Shown: positions 1-10,189 of the stretch, in pieces
Layout: the number at the start of each line of letters is the position of its first letter
How positions within the stretch are numbered: the first letter of the stretch is position 1
DNA from: Prosopocoilus inquinatus
Lineage: Eukaryota; Arthropoda; Insecta; Coleoptera; Lucanidae
DNA length: 64,000 bases
Reading direction: 5' to 3'
Assembly (NCBI GenBank): GCA_036172665.1
Contig: CM069876.1
Span: 43,431,001-43,495,000, forward strand
Translations under genes and position numbers: made by a program
The notes under the pieces: model-generated
Databases searched by the model: none
What the model was told of the DNA's origin: nothing
The model's input: the letters and a program-made list of their open reading frames with translations, nothing else

Positions 1-150
1 AAGACAATGAAATAAAATAAAAAATAAAAGCTTTTGTTAGTCGTTGAAACAAGTTAGCAAATAAAATAGTTTTTTGTTGCTTAAGAAAATAATGGGATTG
101 GATACAGAGAAAGACATGGACGTCATTGATCATACACATACACACTCTCA

Positions 151-270
151 TGCCCGATTTCTTCACCCCCTGACAAATTTATCTGCCTCCTTGGAAACTA
201 TAGTATCGATAAAAGTTCCCCAAGGATATTACCTGGCAGATAAATTTATCACGAGGTGAAGAAATCGCTC
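151..270. mobile_element. Fold-back MITE, about 120 bp
   Basis: The two ends are inverted copies of each other for about 35 bp. The left end reads CGATTTCTTCACC, then AAATTTATCTGCC; the right end, reverse-complemented, gives the same blocks with a few changes. Complementarity continues inward (CCTTGG against CCAAGG), so the whole element can fold into one hairpin. CTCA flanks it on both sides (147-150 and 271-274), which could be a 3-4 bp target duplication. It carries no coding capacity. The superfamily cannot be fixed from so short a duplication. Confidence 0.65.
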
Positions 271-1974
271 CTCAGTCAATTTTCCCGTCGATTTAATTTA
301 ACGCTATCGGGCGACGTGATGATGCGATGTGTTGCTTTGGTACTTATCTCTGATTCCGTCGCCTTTTTAAATTGTCATCGATGCACTTGCATTGCATCAG
401 ATTATTAATGGACGCGTACGCATGATTAATGCAATTCATACCTAAAAATAGATCACCGGCGTTTGTTTTAAAGTTTGCTTCCAAAGTAAAAATTTTGGGG
501 CTACTGAAATTTTGTAATGTACGATCTCAGGTTCTTACATACACATACCTGACCTGAGTTTTCAGGTTTGTCGGCAGAAACATTAGACGGTTGAATTTCC
601 CTAACAGTAGCCGGAATTTCCAGCATTGGTAGCGAAACAATTTATAAATTATCGACCATTTTCCGTACAATTCCGTACAGGTAGGTTAAAACAACAGCGC
701 CCCTACGTGATGTTTGGTTTGCAGCGTAACCCCGAAACTGCGTTTTAAAGCAAATATTATTGTTTAGGTTTGATTTTCACGGCGTGTCAATAAGTACTGC
801 GTATAAATTAACCCACTTTCAGTTTGTTTAAAACACGGAAAGCGTTTAATGTTTTAAAAAGGGCAGTGGTAGCAGCAGCATCATCACTCTACTGCTTTTC
901 TCTTCCTCCGCAAGCATTAAGTAGATGAATCGAACACAATGTGTAAATGTAGGTTTAGGTCTTGGCGTAAGCTGTTTCGGTACCGTGCTTAATGCTATCA
1001 CGCAGGTCCTCCCCCTAATGCAGAAATTTATAATTTCCGCTCAGCAGAATGTTTGTCTCGAGAGGGAAATTGGGATAAGTAGCAGGGGTAATTTGTTATT
1101 TGGGATGGCTTCCAACTAATACGTTAAGATTCTTCGAGTATATTAGTTCGTATACCTCTGTGTACGCATTAAGTTGTTGTGTGCACGGCGTAATCCGCAG
1201 AGAAAATCTCCATTACAGTTACGGTAAGCTCCTTACTAACTGCCGAGTTTCTCTATCGGACCGATTTTACCTTTCAACGTTTCATTGGGCGTTGTTGCAC
1301 TTCTCGAAATCCTCTTTCGCATTTCGAGGGTGCTCGCAAAAGCAAAACTCGAACTCAAATAAAGATGAAAATTGTTTCCGAATTCGAATTTGCTTTCGAA
1401 TTGTAAAAGCTTCGTTTTAATCATGACACAAGAGGAACATTTGATTTGGATACTTATATCTCATGTAAGTCTTGCGGTATTACATTTCCTTTCCAAGTAT
1501 CGCAGAATATTATTAATTGTCGCTTGCGTCTTGCAAGAATCCGAAAACTTCAATAGGTATACTGAAAAAGTATTTAATTTCATTTTGTATCAAGTAAATG
1601 AGAAGCGCTACAAGGTGAGAGGAAATGCAACGACAGTTCTTTCACGGAAAACAAAACGTTTTCTTTAATTTCGCGCATTAGATGAAATACGATGTTCAGT
1701 AGATCTTTAAGTTTCACTTTTTGATGATTAAGTGAAATGCAATTCTAAAGCACGAGTCCGAAAGTGATCTTATTACGCCATCTATCAGTTGAAAGCATCT
1801 GCGGTAGAAACTCGTCGCAGGTGCGCGGGGAGGGACCGCCCCCCCCCTCCGCCAGATAGTTCATAAAAAAAAACATTAATAATCGAATTAACTGTTAGTT
1901 AATTCCCGGACGTCGACTCAGCTTCAGAATTTTTTTTTTTTAATTCTATTAGAAAAGAATGTGGACAGCTTACT
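271..1974. other. Unassigned AT-rich DNA
   Basis: I see no gene or repeat array here. Short open frames at 925-1668 show no recognisable domain. One CGCCATCTAT motif near 1777 resembles the motif that is repeated at 10-12.4 kb, but it stands alone. A C/G-rich patch lies at 1822-1856. Confidence 0.5.
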
Positions 1975-2690
1975 CGATTTTGATGACCGGAGTCTATCAA
2001 AAGGGGGTGAGGTGGGGCCAAGAGGGGCGGTTGCACCGGTCCACACGATATTTGTGACTTTAATTTGGCATTGATAATCTAAAATTGCAAAAAAAAATTG
2101 CTCGGTTTTGATAACTAGTGTCTATCAAAAGGGGGTTGGGGGTGGGCAGGAGGGGCGGGGTTGCACCGGGCCTCACAATATTGGTGACCTTAACTTGGCA
2201 TTGGTAATCTAAAATTGCAAAAAGAAATAACTCGAATATTAAATATTCGGTCTTGATAACCAGTGTCTATCTATATAAGGGTGGTTAGGGGGGGGGGAGG
2301 GCGCAAGAGGGGCGGTTGCACCGGGCCACACAATATTTGTGACTTTAATTTGGCATTGATAATCTAAAATTGCAAGAAAAATAATTAGAATATAAAATAT
2401 TCGGTTTTGATAACCAGTGTCTAACAAAAGGGGGTTGGAGGTGGGCAAGAGGGGCGGGGATGTACCGGGCTTCACAATATTAGTCACTAATTTGGCATTG
2501 GTAATCTTAAATTGCAAAAAAAATTACTGGAATATTAAATATTCAGTTTTGATGACCAGTGTATATCAAAAGGGGGATTGGGGGTGGGGGGAGGCAAGAG
2601 GGGCGGTTGCACCGGGCCTCACAATATTAGTGACCTTAACTTGCCATTGGTAATCTGAAATTGCAAAAAAACTAACTTTAATATTTAATA
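1975..2690. repeat. G-rich tandem repeat, 5 units of about 125-155 bp
   Basis: Each unit starts near TTTTGATAACCAGTGTCTAT (about 1978, 2106, 2251, 2405 and 2546), then has AAAGGGGGTTGGGG, then GGGGCGGTTGCACCGGGCC, then a segment containing AATTTGGCATTG and an A-rich tail. Unit length varies between about 128 and 154 bp, mainly through changes in the G runs and in the AATATTAAATATTC spacer. Short open frames across it exist only because the repeat lacks stops. The G runs could form quadruplex-like structures; this is inference. Confidence 0.9.
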
Positions 2691-2825
2691 CCGGGGACGT
2701 TCTTTGAAACCACATTCCTGAACACATACCGGCGAGAAACTATTATTATTGTTGTTATTGCTATTATAAATTAATTACTTCTGAATCGGAATGACCGCCA
2801 AATTACCATTTCTACTACAAGTTTC

Positions 2826-2940
2826 ATGCACTGTCGGCTTCTTAATGAATGTTTATTTATAATAAATAATTATTATGTATAATTGTCCTGTCGGTTTCTT
2901 AATGAATGTTTATTGATAATAAATAATTACTATGTATATT
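2826..2940. repeat. Two-copy tandem duplication, about 58 bp
   Basis: The block CTTCTTAATGAATGTTTAT followed by ATAATAAATAATTA and TATGTATA occurs twice back to back with few differences. It is a simple local duplication. Confidence 0.85.
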
Positions 2941-3005
2941 TCTCTAGCGCAGGTTTTGATCGCATAAATCTGCTTAAACGTCGTTGATTGACAGAAGGAA
3001 ATTTC

Positions 3006-3400
3006 TAACAAATAATTTACTTTAAAGGCTGTAGGGTTGTAAAGAGTGGCCTCCAAAACTTACTTGTCCAAGTCGATGATAAAGCGCAGCAGAAATACCG
3101 TGCCTGACGCTAGCTCAGTGAAGATTCCTAGTTATACATTTCGGCGGCCACGTATTGTATGTGTGATTTAGTAAGGTCCCGGAAGTGACGCCGTTTAGAA
3201 ACAAGATTTTCATTGGTTTTAAGTGGTCATGCTCTTTGCATCCTTTGTTCGAGTTGATTGAACTTACGCTGCGGCGGTCATTACCGTTTCGACACGTTAA
3301 GGTGAGCACACGTCTCACGTATCTTGAATTTTTGCATAACTGACTTGCAAAGTTTTAAGATACAGCGTATCTGGAATACTTTAAGCCCTTTAAGTGTCGT
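3006..3400 (-). repeat. Dispersed repeat, copy 1 (about 0.4 kb)
   Basis: This block aligns almost end to end with 7568-8090, at perhaps 80-85 percent identity by eye. Shared landmarks include AACAAATAATTTACTTTAAA at the left, GTGAAGATTCCTAGTTA in the middle, CATTACCGTTTCGACACG, and TATCTGGAAT..CTTTAA at the right. The minus strand carries an exon-like segment with a splice donor (see 3064-3130). This copy holds the empty insertion site for the MITE found in the second copy, at CTTTAAGCCCTTTA near 3379-3392. Confidence 0.88.
3064..3130 (-). other. Exon-like repeat, copy 1 (ends at splice donor)
   Basis: Read on the minus strand, this segment translates without stops as GIFTELASGTVFLLRFIIDLDK and then meets a GTAAGT donor at 3063-3058. 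The donor and about 80 bases of the following intron-like sequence match the copies at 7627, 25747, 50483, 50827 and 60507, so DNA well outside the possible exon is also conserved. The hydrophobic strand followed by an aspartate-serine-type turn resembles the C-terminal strands of CUB domains (pattern F.SD), but the match is short and I hold it at low confidence. An in-frame stop lies just upstream of the open segment. Confidence 0.5.
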
Positions 3401-4510
3401 CTGATTTGCTTCTGAGCAAATTCTTCCAAGCGGATGAATCAAATCTGCGTCAAAAATTGCGATGTTAGCGTCGCTCACGATTGTAATTGCTTTCTTCGTC
3501 TCACAGACCAATCTGCTTCTAGTACTAATCGGAAAATCGCTCCTTCCGTATTTGCTGCTCCAACAAATCAAAAAAATAAAATAATCTCACAATTAAATGC
3601 TACGATTTCTATTCTGTTTCTAGTCTGATTTGCTTTCGAGCAAATTCTTCCGAACGGATAAACCGAATCTGCGTTAAAAATTAGAGGTAATTAGGTTGAG
3701 TCGTTAGGGTGGCTCCCGTTTGCAACAGATTTCTTTGTTTCATTGAGGAATCCGCTTCTATACTCAATTTTTTATTGATAGGCGATAAATCGGAAGTTAT
3801 AAAAGAACGTGGTTCTCCTATTAGTTATTTATTTGTATTCTTTTTTTTAAATCTTATTAAAATAGCAAATAGTTAGTGACGATTGAGGTCAACTTTGAAA
3901 TTTTTTGTCGTCTGTTAGTTATATCTCCAATCAATAATAAATAGAGTATAGTGCCAGACCATTACCCTTATTTGTATGTATATGCTGCCCCCCCATATCA
4001 AAATTTAATCTAACAATTAAATGCTACGATTTTTAGTCTATTTCTAGTCTGATTTGCTCTGAGCAAATTCTTCCGAGCGAATAAACTGAACCTGCATTAA
4101 AATTCAGAGGTAATTAGGCGGCGATGATAGCGTGGGTCACGTTTGTAATTGGTTTCTTTGTTTCACAGAGGAATTCACTTCTAGGACCCATCAGACAATT
4201 ACCCCTTCTGTATATGCTGCTCTCCAAAATCAAAAATTAATCTAACAATTAAATGCTACGGTTTCTATTCTATTTCTAGTCTGATTTCCTCTGAGCAAAT
4301 TCTTCCGGGCCGGTAAACCGAATCTGCATTGAAAATCAGAGGTAATTAGGTTGCGATTTTAGCGTGAATCACGATTGTAATTGTTTTTTTTTTTTTGTTT
4401 CACAGAGGAATCCGCTTCTAGGACCAATCAGACAATTAACCCTTCTGTATGTGCTGCTGCCCCAAATTAAAAATTAATCTAAGAATTAAATGCTGCGATT
4501 TCTAATCTAG
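3399..4510. repeat. Tandem repeat, 4 units of about 228 bp, one interrupted
   Basis: Units begin at TCTAGTCTGATTTGCT-like sequence near 3399, 3624, 4047 and 4278. Shared blocks are GAGCAAATTCTTCC, then CGAATCTGC, then GTAATTG.TTTCTTTG, then CACAGAGGAATCCGCTTCTA, then an ATTAAATGCTACGATTTCTA tail. The second unit is longer by about 190 bp (about 3766-3960), an AT-rich insertion with weak terminal complementarity (TTATTGAT). A 64 aa open frame at 3434-3628 is part of the first unit and is not taken as a gene. Confidence 0.88.
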
Positions 4511-6162
4511 AGTGACTATAAGAAATCCAAGTATGAAATGTGAAGTCACCTCCCCCCCTCCGTTCTTAAAATCTGGGTGATTGATTATTTTCGTAAGAAG
4601 CATCCATGCAAAAACCTCACGTCCCCCCCAAAGAGCTTACGTAGTTACGTTATCGATTCCTTCTCGGCTTTTTACGACCAAACATGAACTTGTCAGGCGG
4701 CAGGAAATCGCAAAATATTTCACGGCGACGACGGAACGACGAAATTTTTCCATTTCGGTTACAAGCGTGTCGCGAAACTTCGGGGCGATTTTCTTCCTTT
4801 TTGGTTAGCGCACACAATGGACGGTAACGAATACGGCCGATGGGGACGTGCACCGCCCCGGCCCCCCCGCGCTCCGATACAAAGCGGAAAACTTAGCGCG
4901 GAAACTTTCAACAAAACACATATTTTAGCTGAACTGTCCGGCGATTCTGCGTGATTTGTTTATATATGAGTTGACATCAAAGGGAGGGACCGACTTGCGA
5001 TGCAAGTTCTTTTCAACTAGTGCGCTCGTTTTACACAAACTACAAGTTTTCAACCAGTGGAACAAGTTACAGTTTCAGTTTAGTTTAGAAAAGGTAACCA
5101 GATTAAAAGGAAAACGAGAAATATTTTCCTTTCCTTCAATAATAGCTAGCAAACCAAAGAACCACTTTTCACCCCTTTTGTCTCGAATCCTTTGAGCGGT
5201 TCATGCATGGTTTGATTCCTTCTTACTTTCTGTGTTTAGCTAATCCTCCTTCCTCATCAAATAAAATCATCACAATTAAAAATAAATGAAACAGACTGCG
5301 ATAAAGAGAGAGAAAGGGACGGAGAAGTCTGTACACTTCTTAAAGCATTTATTAATGTTATTTTTTTAAGCTGGAATAATTTATTTTTTTTTAGGCAAAG
5401 CAGGAAAATTGACCGATGCTATCGCTTTATGTCACGCGGTTGGATTAGGCTAGCCCGGAATTCCTAGAATTCGCTAGAGCTGTAAGCCTTTACGTAAACG
5501 CGTAGGAATTTCCTTTGACTCATTTCTGATGCAACGATATTTTCCTTTGTGAATGTAATATGTTACGACAGTATGATCTCATTTTTTAGTATCATATTTT
5601 AAGCTGACTAAGATTTTATTACATAAGTTCGCAGTTCATTTTGTTTCCACAATTATTTCTAAATTATAATTTAGTGCACCAAAACAAAAAAAGTGGTTTC
5701 TTACGAAAGAATACTTTTACGATTGTATAACCTATACATACCTACACAAAAAGTTACGAACATGTTCCATTCGACCGACCCCCCCGCGACGTTTGGAATT
5801 GAGCCGTCTGCGTTCTATTTCGATCTATTCCCTCCATTGTATCCGGCCATGTTTTCCGTTCCATTAAGATTTTTAAATTTCTAAACGTTTCGGTGCAAAC
5901 GACCGCACTAAACAGCGTTGTTGGTGGTAATTTCGATTTGTTGTGCCTAGACAAATATGTATCCGTTCTATTTGCGAGAGTTTAAATTAACTCTGGACGG
6001 TAATGAAAGCCGCAAATACTGTTTCGGTTAATGAATGATATCAATACGGTTTATACTTTTCGTTTTCAACAAGACAATGGGATGAGGGAACTGGCAAAAA
6101 AAATGTAAAAGTTGTCGAGTTAAAATCAAATGTACTTCGATTTCATAATCATAAATAAAATA
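4511..6162. other. Unassigned DNA with a small GC-rich open frame
   Basis: No array is present. A 45-codon frame at 4817-4954 (+) begins with an ATG in a CACACAATGG context; its first half is proline/arginine-rich and GC-rich. No domain is recognisable, so I do not call it a gene. The rest is AT-rich, with homopolymer runs and no coding signal that I can support. Confidence 0.4.
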
Positions 6163-7420
6163 CCCTTCGGAATACTTCTTTTTTGATATTCCGAGGTATG
6201 TGGCTTATAAAAAAAAAGTTATCCAAATTTTGGTTATGTAATTTACTCCAAGTTGAGAATAATTGATGGATTAACGAGATTGAAATCAATGTAAAATGAC
6301 ACGAACTAGTTTGCAATATACTGATTAATAACTTGAAGTCGATTACTTTCGAAAAATAATACCGGAGATTGTCAAATAAAAAAAAGAGATCGCAACCCCA
6401 GCAAGCGGTTTTAAGTTTCCATTCGCGGGATCAAATGCTTGGAGCGTGTTATTATGCTTGCGGATTCTGCAAGACACTTGCACTCTGATCAGGGGAGCGA
6501 CAAGACGCTTGTCTCGGGTTATGCAAAACACTTGCATCGGAAGACGGAAGTGTCAGACAACATAATATCACCCTTCAGAATACATTTTTGATATTCCGAG
6601 GTATATCGCTTACAAAAACAAAAATATATCCAAATTATTTTGGTTACGTAATTATTCCAGGTTGAGAATAATTGATGGATTAGCGAGATTGAATTAAATG
6701 TAAAATGACACGAACTAGTTTGCAATATACTGATTAATAACTTGAAGTCGATTACTTTCGAAAAATAATACCGGAGATTGTCAAATAAAAAAGAACAGTG
6801 AATAGATCGCAACCCCAGCAAGCAGTTTTAAGTATCCATTCGCGGTATAAAATGCTTGGAGTGTGTTATTAGCCCTCCGGGTTCTGCAAGACACTTGCAC
6901 TCTGATCAAGGGAGCATACAAGACGCTTGTCTCGGGTTATGCAAAACACTTGCATCGGAAGACGGAAGTGTCAGGCAACATAATATCACCCTTCAGAATA
7001 CTTTTTCGATACTCCGAAGTATGTCGCTTACAAAAAAAAATATCCAAATTATTTTGGTTACGTAATTATTCCAAGTTGAGAATAATTGATGGATTAGCGA
7101 AATTGAATTCAATGTAAAATGACACGAACTAGTTTGGAATATACTGATTAATAACTTGAAGTCGATTACTTTCGAAAAATAATACCGGAGATTGTCAAAT
7201 AAAAAAGAACAGTGAGTAGATCGCAACCCCAGCAAGCAGTTTTGAGTTTCCATTCGCGGAATCAAATGCTTGGAGCGCTTCCGGGTTCTGCAAGACACTT
7301 GCACTCTGATCAGGGGATCAGACAAAGGGTTGCGCAAAAAACTTGCCTCGGAAGACGGAAGTGTCGGATAAGACGCTTGTGTCGGGTTATGCAAGACGCT
7401 TAGACCGGACTCAGCTGAAC
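6163..7420. repeat. Tandem repeat, 3 units of about 410-418 bp, carrying small palindromes
   Basis: Units start at CCCTTC.GAATACTT near 6163, 6571 and 6989. The first two thirds are AT-rich and share GATTGTCAAATAAAAAA. The last third is a string of short imperfect palindromes about 25-35 bp apart, such as TGCAAGACACTTGCA, GACAAGACGCTTGTC and TGCAAAACACTTGCA. The third unit passes into a unique module (about 7400-7540) containing TTTTATACCGTTCGGTGAGT, which recurs at 8280-8370. Protein frames across the array are repeat artefacts. Confidence 0.9.
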
Positions 7421-7626
7421 GCGGTCAACTGAATTTCTGTTTTATGCTGCGCGCTCACTTTTATACCGTTCGGTGAGTAGTGGGAGCAGCGTCCCGCTTC
7501 TCAATCCCTTAGTAAATGCCCCTTCCTCAACAGAAATAAATAAATAAATAAATTTAATAAATTTGTTGCTAACAAATAATTTACTTTAAAGTCTGTAGGT
7601 TCGTAAAGAGTGGCCCCAAAACCTAC

Positions 7627-7693
7627 CTGTCCGAGTCCATGATAAAGCGCAGCAGAAACATCATGCCTGTCGTTGGCTCAGTGAAGATTCCTA
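7627..7693 (-). other. Exon-like repeat, copy 2
   Basis: On the minus strand it reads IFTEPTTGMMFLLRFIMDSDR with no stop and ends in CAG|GTAGGT at 7627/7626. It is closer to the family consensus than copy 1. The intron-like sequence beyond the donor (GGGGCCACTCTTTAC, later GTAAATTATTTGTTAGC) is shared with the other copies. It could be a captured exon piece that spread with a repeat, or simply a repeat that happens to be open in this frame. Confidence 0.5.
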
Positions 7694-7943
7694 GTTACAT
7701 TTCGGCAGCCACGTGTTGTATGTGCGATTTAGTAAGGTCCGTCCGGAAGTGACACCGTTCAGAAACAAGATTTTCGTTGGTCTTAAGTGGTCACGCTCTT
7801 CGCATCCTGTGTTCGGATTGATTGACCTTACGCTTCGCCCAGTCATTACCGTTTCGACACGCTAAGATGAACACTCATCTTCTTGAATTTGTGCTTAATT
7901 AAGCAGCGAAGTTCTAAAATACAATGTATCTGGAATCCTTTAA

Positions 7944-8071
7944 GGTCCAGTTTTACAAATGCGGCTCAACTTCGAGCTGAAGCTTAAACCCTTAACAACG
8001 ATTATTTCAACAATTGCTGTGAAGGATTTAAGTTTCGGCTCAAAGTTAAACCGTCACTGTGAAATTGGGCG
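7944..8071. mobile_element. PIF/Harbinger-like MITE, 128 bp, with TAA target duplication
   Basis: The ends are inverted for about 48 bp: the left has GGCTCAACTTCGAGC and GAAGCTTAAACCCTT, and the right, reverse-complemented, has GGTTTAACTTTGAGC and GAAACTTAAATCCTT. TAA lies directly on both sides (7941-7943, 8072-8074). The paralogous copy near 3379-3392 reads CTTTAAGCCCTTTA with a single TAA and no insert, so the insertion is shown directly. TIR-bounded elements with a 3 bp TWA-type duplication are typical of the PIF/Harbinger superfamily. There is no transposase. Confidence 0.88.
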
Positions 8072-8097
8072 TAAGCCCTTTACTTGTCATTAGTTTG

Positions 8098-8370
8098 GCC
8101 TTGGGTTCTGCAAGACACTTGCATTCTGATCAGGGGAACAGACAAGACGCTTGTCTCGGGTTATGCAAAAAACTTGCATCGGAGGACGGAAGTGTTAGAT
8201 AAGACGTTTATGTCGAATTATGCAAGACACTTAGACCGGATTCAGCTGAACCATTCGACTGAATTTTTGGTTTGAACGACGCGGTCACTTTTATACCGTT
8301 CGGTGAGTAGTGGGAGCAGCGCCCCAATTCCACAATACCCTGGAAAATGCCCCTTATCGACAGAATCTAT
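8098..8370 (+). repeat. Partial copy of the palindrome-rich repeat
   Basis: From 8098 to about 8290 the sequence repeats the last third of the 410 bp unit (GGTTCTGCAAGACACTTGCA and following palindromes). It then repeats the 7400-7540 module, including TTTTATACCGTTCGGTGAGT and GTGGGAGCAGCG. The AT-rich first part of the unit is missing. Confidence 0.85.
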
Positions 8371-8449
8371 TAATAAAATTTACAAATTATGTATTCGAAG
8401 GCACTTCGTTACAGTTTTAAATCGCGCTTAGCTTATTAAATATTATAAG

Positions 8450-8662
8450 CAGGGAACAGGATTCGGCCCACTTAGCGTTGGAGACTTTTGACGCCGAGTA
8501 CTGTTTACTCTTTCTGCGGCTCCGATGCGTTTAAATTGCTACTGAGTGTGAGGGGAAGGGATGTTCGTACTGCGCAGAAATTACTCTGGACGGCACTCAT
8601 ACAATCCGAATACAAAATTTTCGTACTGCTCTTGAAACAAGTGGGCCGAATTCTTATCCCTG
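8450..8662. mobile_element. hAT-type MITE, 213 bp, with a perfect 8 bp target duplication
   Basis: The element begins CAGGGAACAGGATTCGGCCC and ends with the inverted equivalent (GGGCCGAATTCTTATCCCTG), giving terminal inverted repeats of about 24 bp. ATTATAAG stands immediately on each side (8442-8449 and 8663-8670), a perfect 8 bp duplication. An 8 bp duplication with CAGGG-type ends is the hallmark of hAT elements. The interior has an open frame of 61 codons (8488-8673) with no transposase similarity that I recognise, so the element is non-autonomous. Confidence 0.92.
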
Positions 8663-8687
8663 ATTATAAGTAACTGTCGCGGTTAAA

Positions 8688-8855
8688 GTCACGCAAGTTC
8701 CACCATGCCACGCAGAAGCCTTCTTGGCTTTTGAGCTGCGGATGGACGTGTTAAGGGTTAAGGGTATCAGTCACGGCGTCGTTGTGATTTTCGATGCCTC
8801 AGGGCTGGACGACTCAGGGTTCAGAGATCTTGTAGTCCAGGGACGGTAACGTAAA
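8688..8855 (+). CDS. CRAL-TRIO-like exon fragment
   Basis: Read from GTC at 8688, the frame stays open for 55 codons to TAA at 8853. It contains EAFLAFELRMDV, then about nine residues later GVVVIFDASGL. In CRAL-TRIO lipid-binding proteins (alpha-tocopherol transfer protein and Sec14 types) the domain core has the same order: an acidic/leucine helix, a G before a hydrophobic strand, then the IFD..GL turn. If the reading is right, this would be a middle exon of a lipid-transfer protein. A possible donor, ACG|GTAACG, lies just before the stop (GT at 8850). No start codon, upstream exon or downstream exon is visible, and a hAT element sits 26 bp upstream, so it may be a decayed fragment. The alternative is a chance frame; the motif order is the main argument against that. 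Confidence 0.35.
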
Positions 8856-9072
8856 GATGGCGACGGCCTCTTCAACGCGTGAATCATTTTACCTATTGAC
8901 TTCCGAGATTGTACTCGGATTATTAATACCAATTGTGTTTACATAATACTGCACACGTTCACAAAAATTTGTGGATGTATGTATGCTCCCTTAACCGGGC
9001 CCCGTTATAGTTTTGAAATAAAAACAAAGACGTCTTTGCTGACGATGTGTTTTCGTAAGTTTTCGTTTCTAA

Positions 9073-9300
9073 TGTCCGGTTGCACCAATATTTTAAGCAG
9101 AATTTAAGTTTAAGTCAGGTTTAGATTGTGACATTTATACTTGGTGAATATAATGTCAATCACATTCTGACTGACACCTACTTGAGACAATTGAGTATCA
9201 ATTAGAATGCGTGTGATATTTTGTTGGACTTACCCAAAATGTCATATTCTAAACACAACTTAAATTTAAGCTTTGCTTAAAACATTGGTGCAACCGGCCA
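9073..9300. mobile_element. PIF/Harbinger-like MITE, 228 bp, TGTCCGGTTGCACCAA ends
   Basis: The left end TGTCCGGTTGCACCAATATT and the reverse complement of the right end TGGCCGGTTGCACCAATGTT match at 18 of 20 positions, and similarity continues through TTTAAGC and TTAAATTTAAG-like blocks. TAA flanks both sides (9070-9072, 9301-9303). The interior is AT-rich and non-coding. A smaller relative with similar ends lies at 14984-15132. Confidence 0.9.
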
Positions 9301-10003
9301 TAAGTGTTCTAAATTATTGCCCCAATGTTCCTTTTTTCAAATTGTTCTGTTTCTTCTAAAAATCGAACGTGACAATAACCTTTCCTTTCCCAGTTTAACA
9401 ATTAAATATAACCATTAAAGTAAGATTCAGACTCGCCCCATTTTAATTTTGATGATTGCGATAATTATTTTTGTATGTACAAAATTCCGGTTTCTTACAC
9501 AACACCGCGGCTACATTAAAAGTAGAAAGCGAATTCCATCATAAGATTCGTGATTAATGCCGGCCGGTAAAATAAACGCTTCGCAAAGAAAATTAATCGA
9601 GTTGCAATCGAAACCGTGCACGTTTCAGTTTTTCCGGTTGGGGGGCGACGCGGGGGGGGGGCGGCGGGAAAATAAATAAACCCCGCGATTTGTTTCGACG
9701 CTCGCTCGATCCGTTAATGATTACGTCGACTGGGGGGATTAGACTTTTCAGCGCCAGGACTTCCTCGTTATCCTGACAACTTCGACACGGATCCGACAGC
9801 ACACCGCCGCGCCGTCGGAAAATATTATTTAATGCGAGACAACTTCACGTCTGACGTTAGAGACGGTTTTATCGGGCAACCCCAATTGGCGGCGTTCGGC
9901 GTTCGTTTCTATCCAACGGCGCGGCGCGGCGCTCTGATTTAAACATGAGGTTCGTTTTAAGGCTAATTAAAGCGATCGCCTTAATTAAAGCAACACGAAC
10001 CCT
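9301..10003. other. Unassigned DNA with a G run and a near-palindrome
   Basis: A G-rich patch lies at 9640-9668. At 9964-9985 a 22 bp near-palindrome is centred on GCGATCGC, flanked by AATTAA and TTAATT. No supported gene is present. Confidence 0.45.
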
Positions 10004-10170
10004 CGTTATTTTTTATGGTGCGCCACTGGAAGGATTCCATTTACGTTAATTAAAAATTACAGAGAATGATGTTCAGATTTTTATTTTTTATGGTGCGCCA
10101 CTGGAAGGGAGTAGCGGGCAGGATTCTATTTACGTTAATTAAAAAAATTACACACTATGATGCTTCGATT
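10004..10170. repeat. Two-copy tandem repeat, about 80 bp
   Basis: TTTTTTATGGTGCGCCACTG, then GGATTC.ATTTACGTTAATTA and a TGAT-containing spacer occur twice in a row. The second copy has a short insertion (GAGTAGCGGGC). Confidence 0.85.
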
Positions 10171-10189
10171 TTTATCATCAAAGAAAAAT

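Larger units (their letters stand above)
7568..8090 (-). repeat. Dispersed repeat, copy 2, interrupted by a MITE
   Basis: This is homologous to 3006-3400 along its whole length, except for a 128 bp insertion at 7944-8071. To its left is a short (AAAT)n run (7527-7560). Downstream it joins the partial palindrome repeat at 8098. Together, 6163-8370 looks like a composite in which the same modules were duplicated and rearranged. Confidence 0.88.

Noticed and set aside
4817..4954. 45-codon proline/arginine-rich frame with ATG
   Set aside because: No homology is recognised and no donor lies at its end; composition alone is not enough.
6163..8370. CRISPR-like array because of evenly spaced palindromes
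   Set aside because: The palindromes vary, the spacers are repeated and not unique, and the genome is eukaryotic.
8488..8673. 61-codon open frame
   Set aside because: It lies within the hAT-type MITE and shows no transposase motif.
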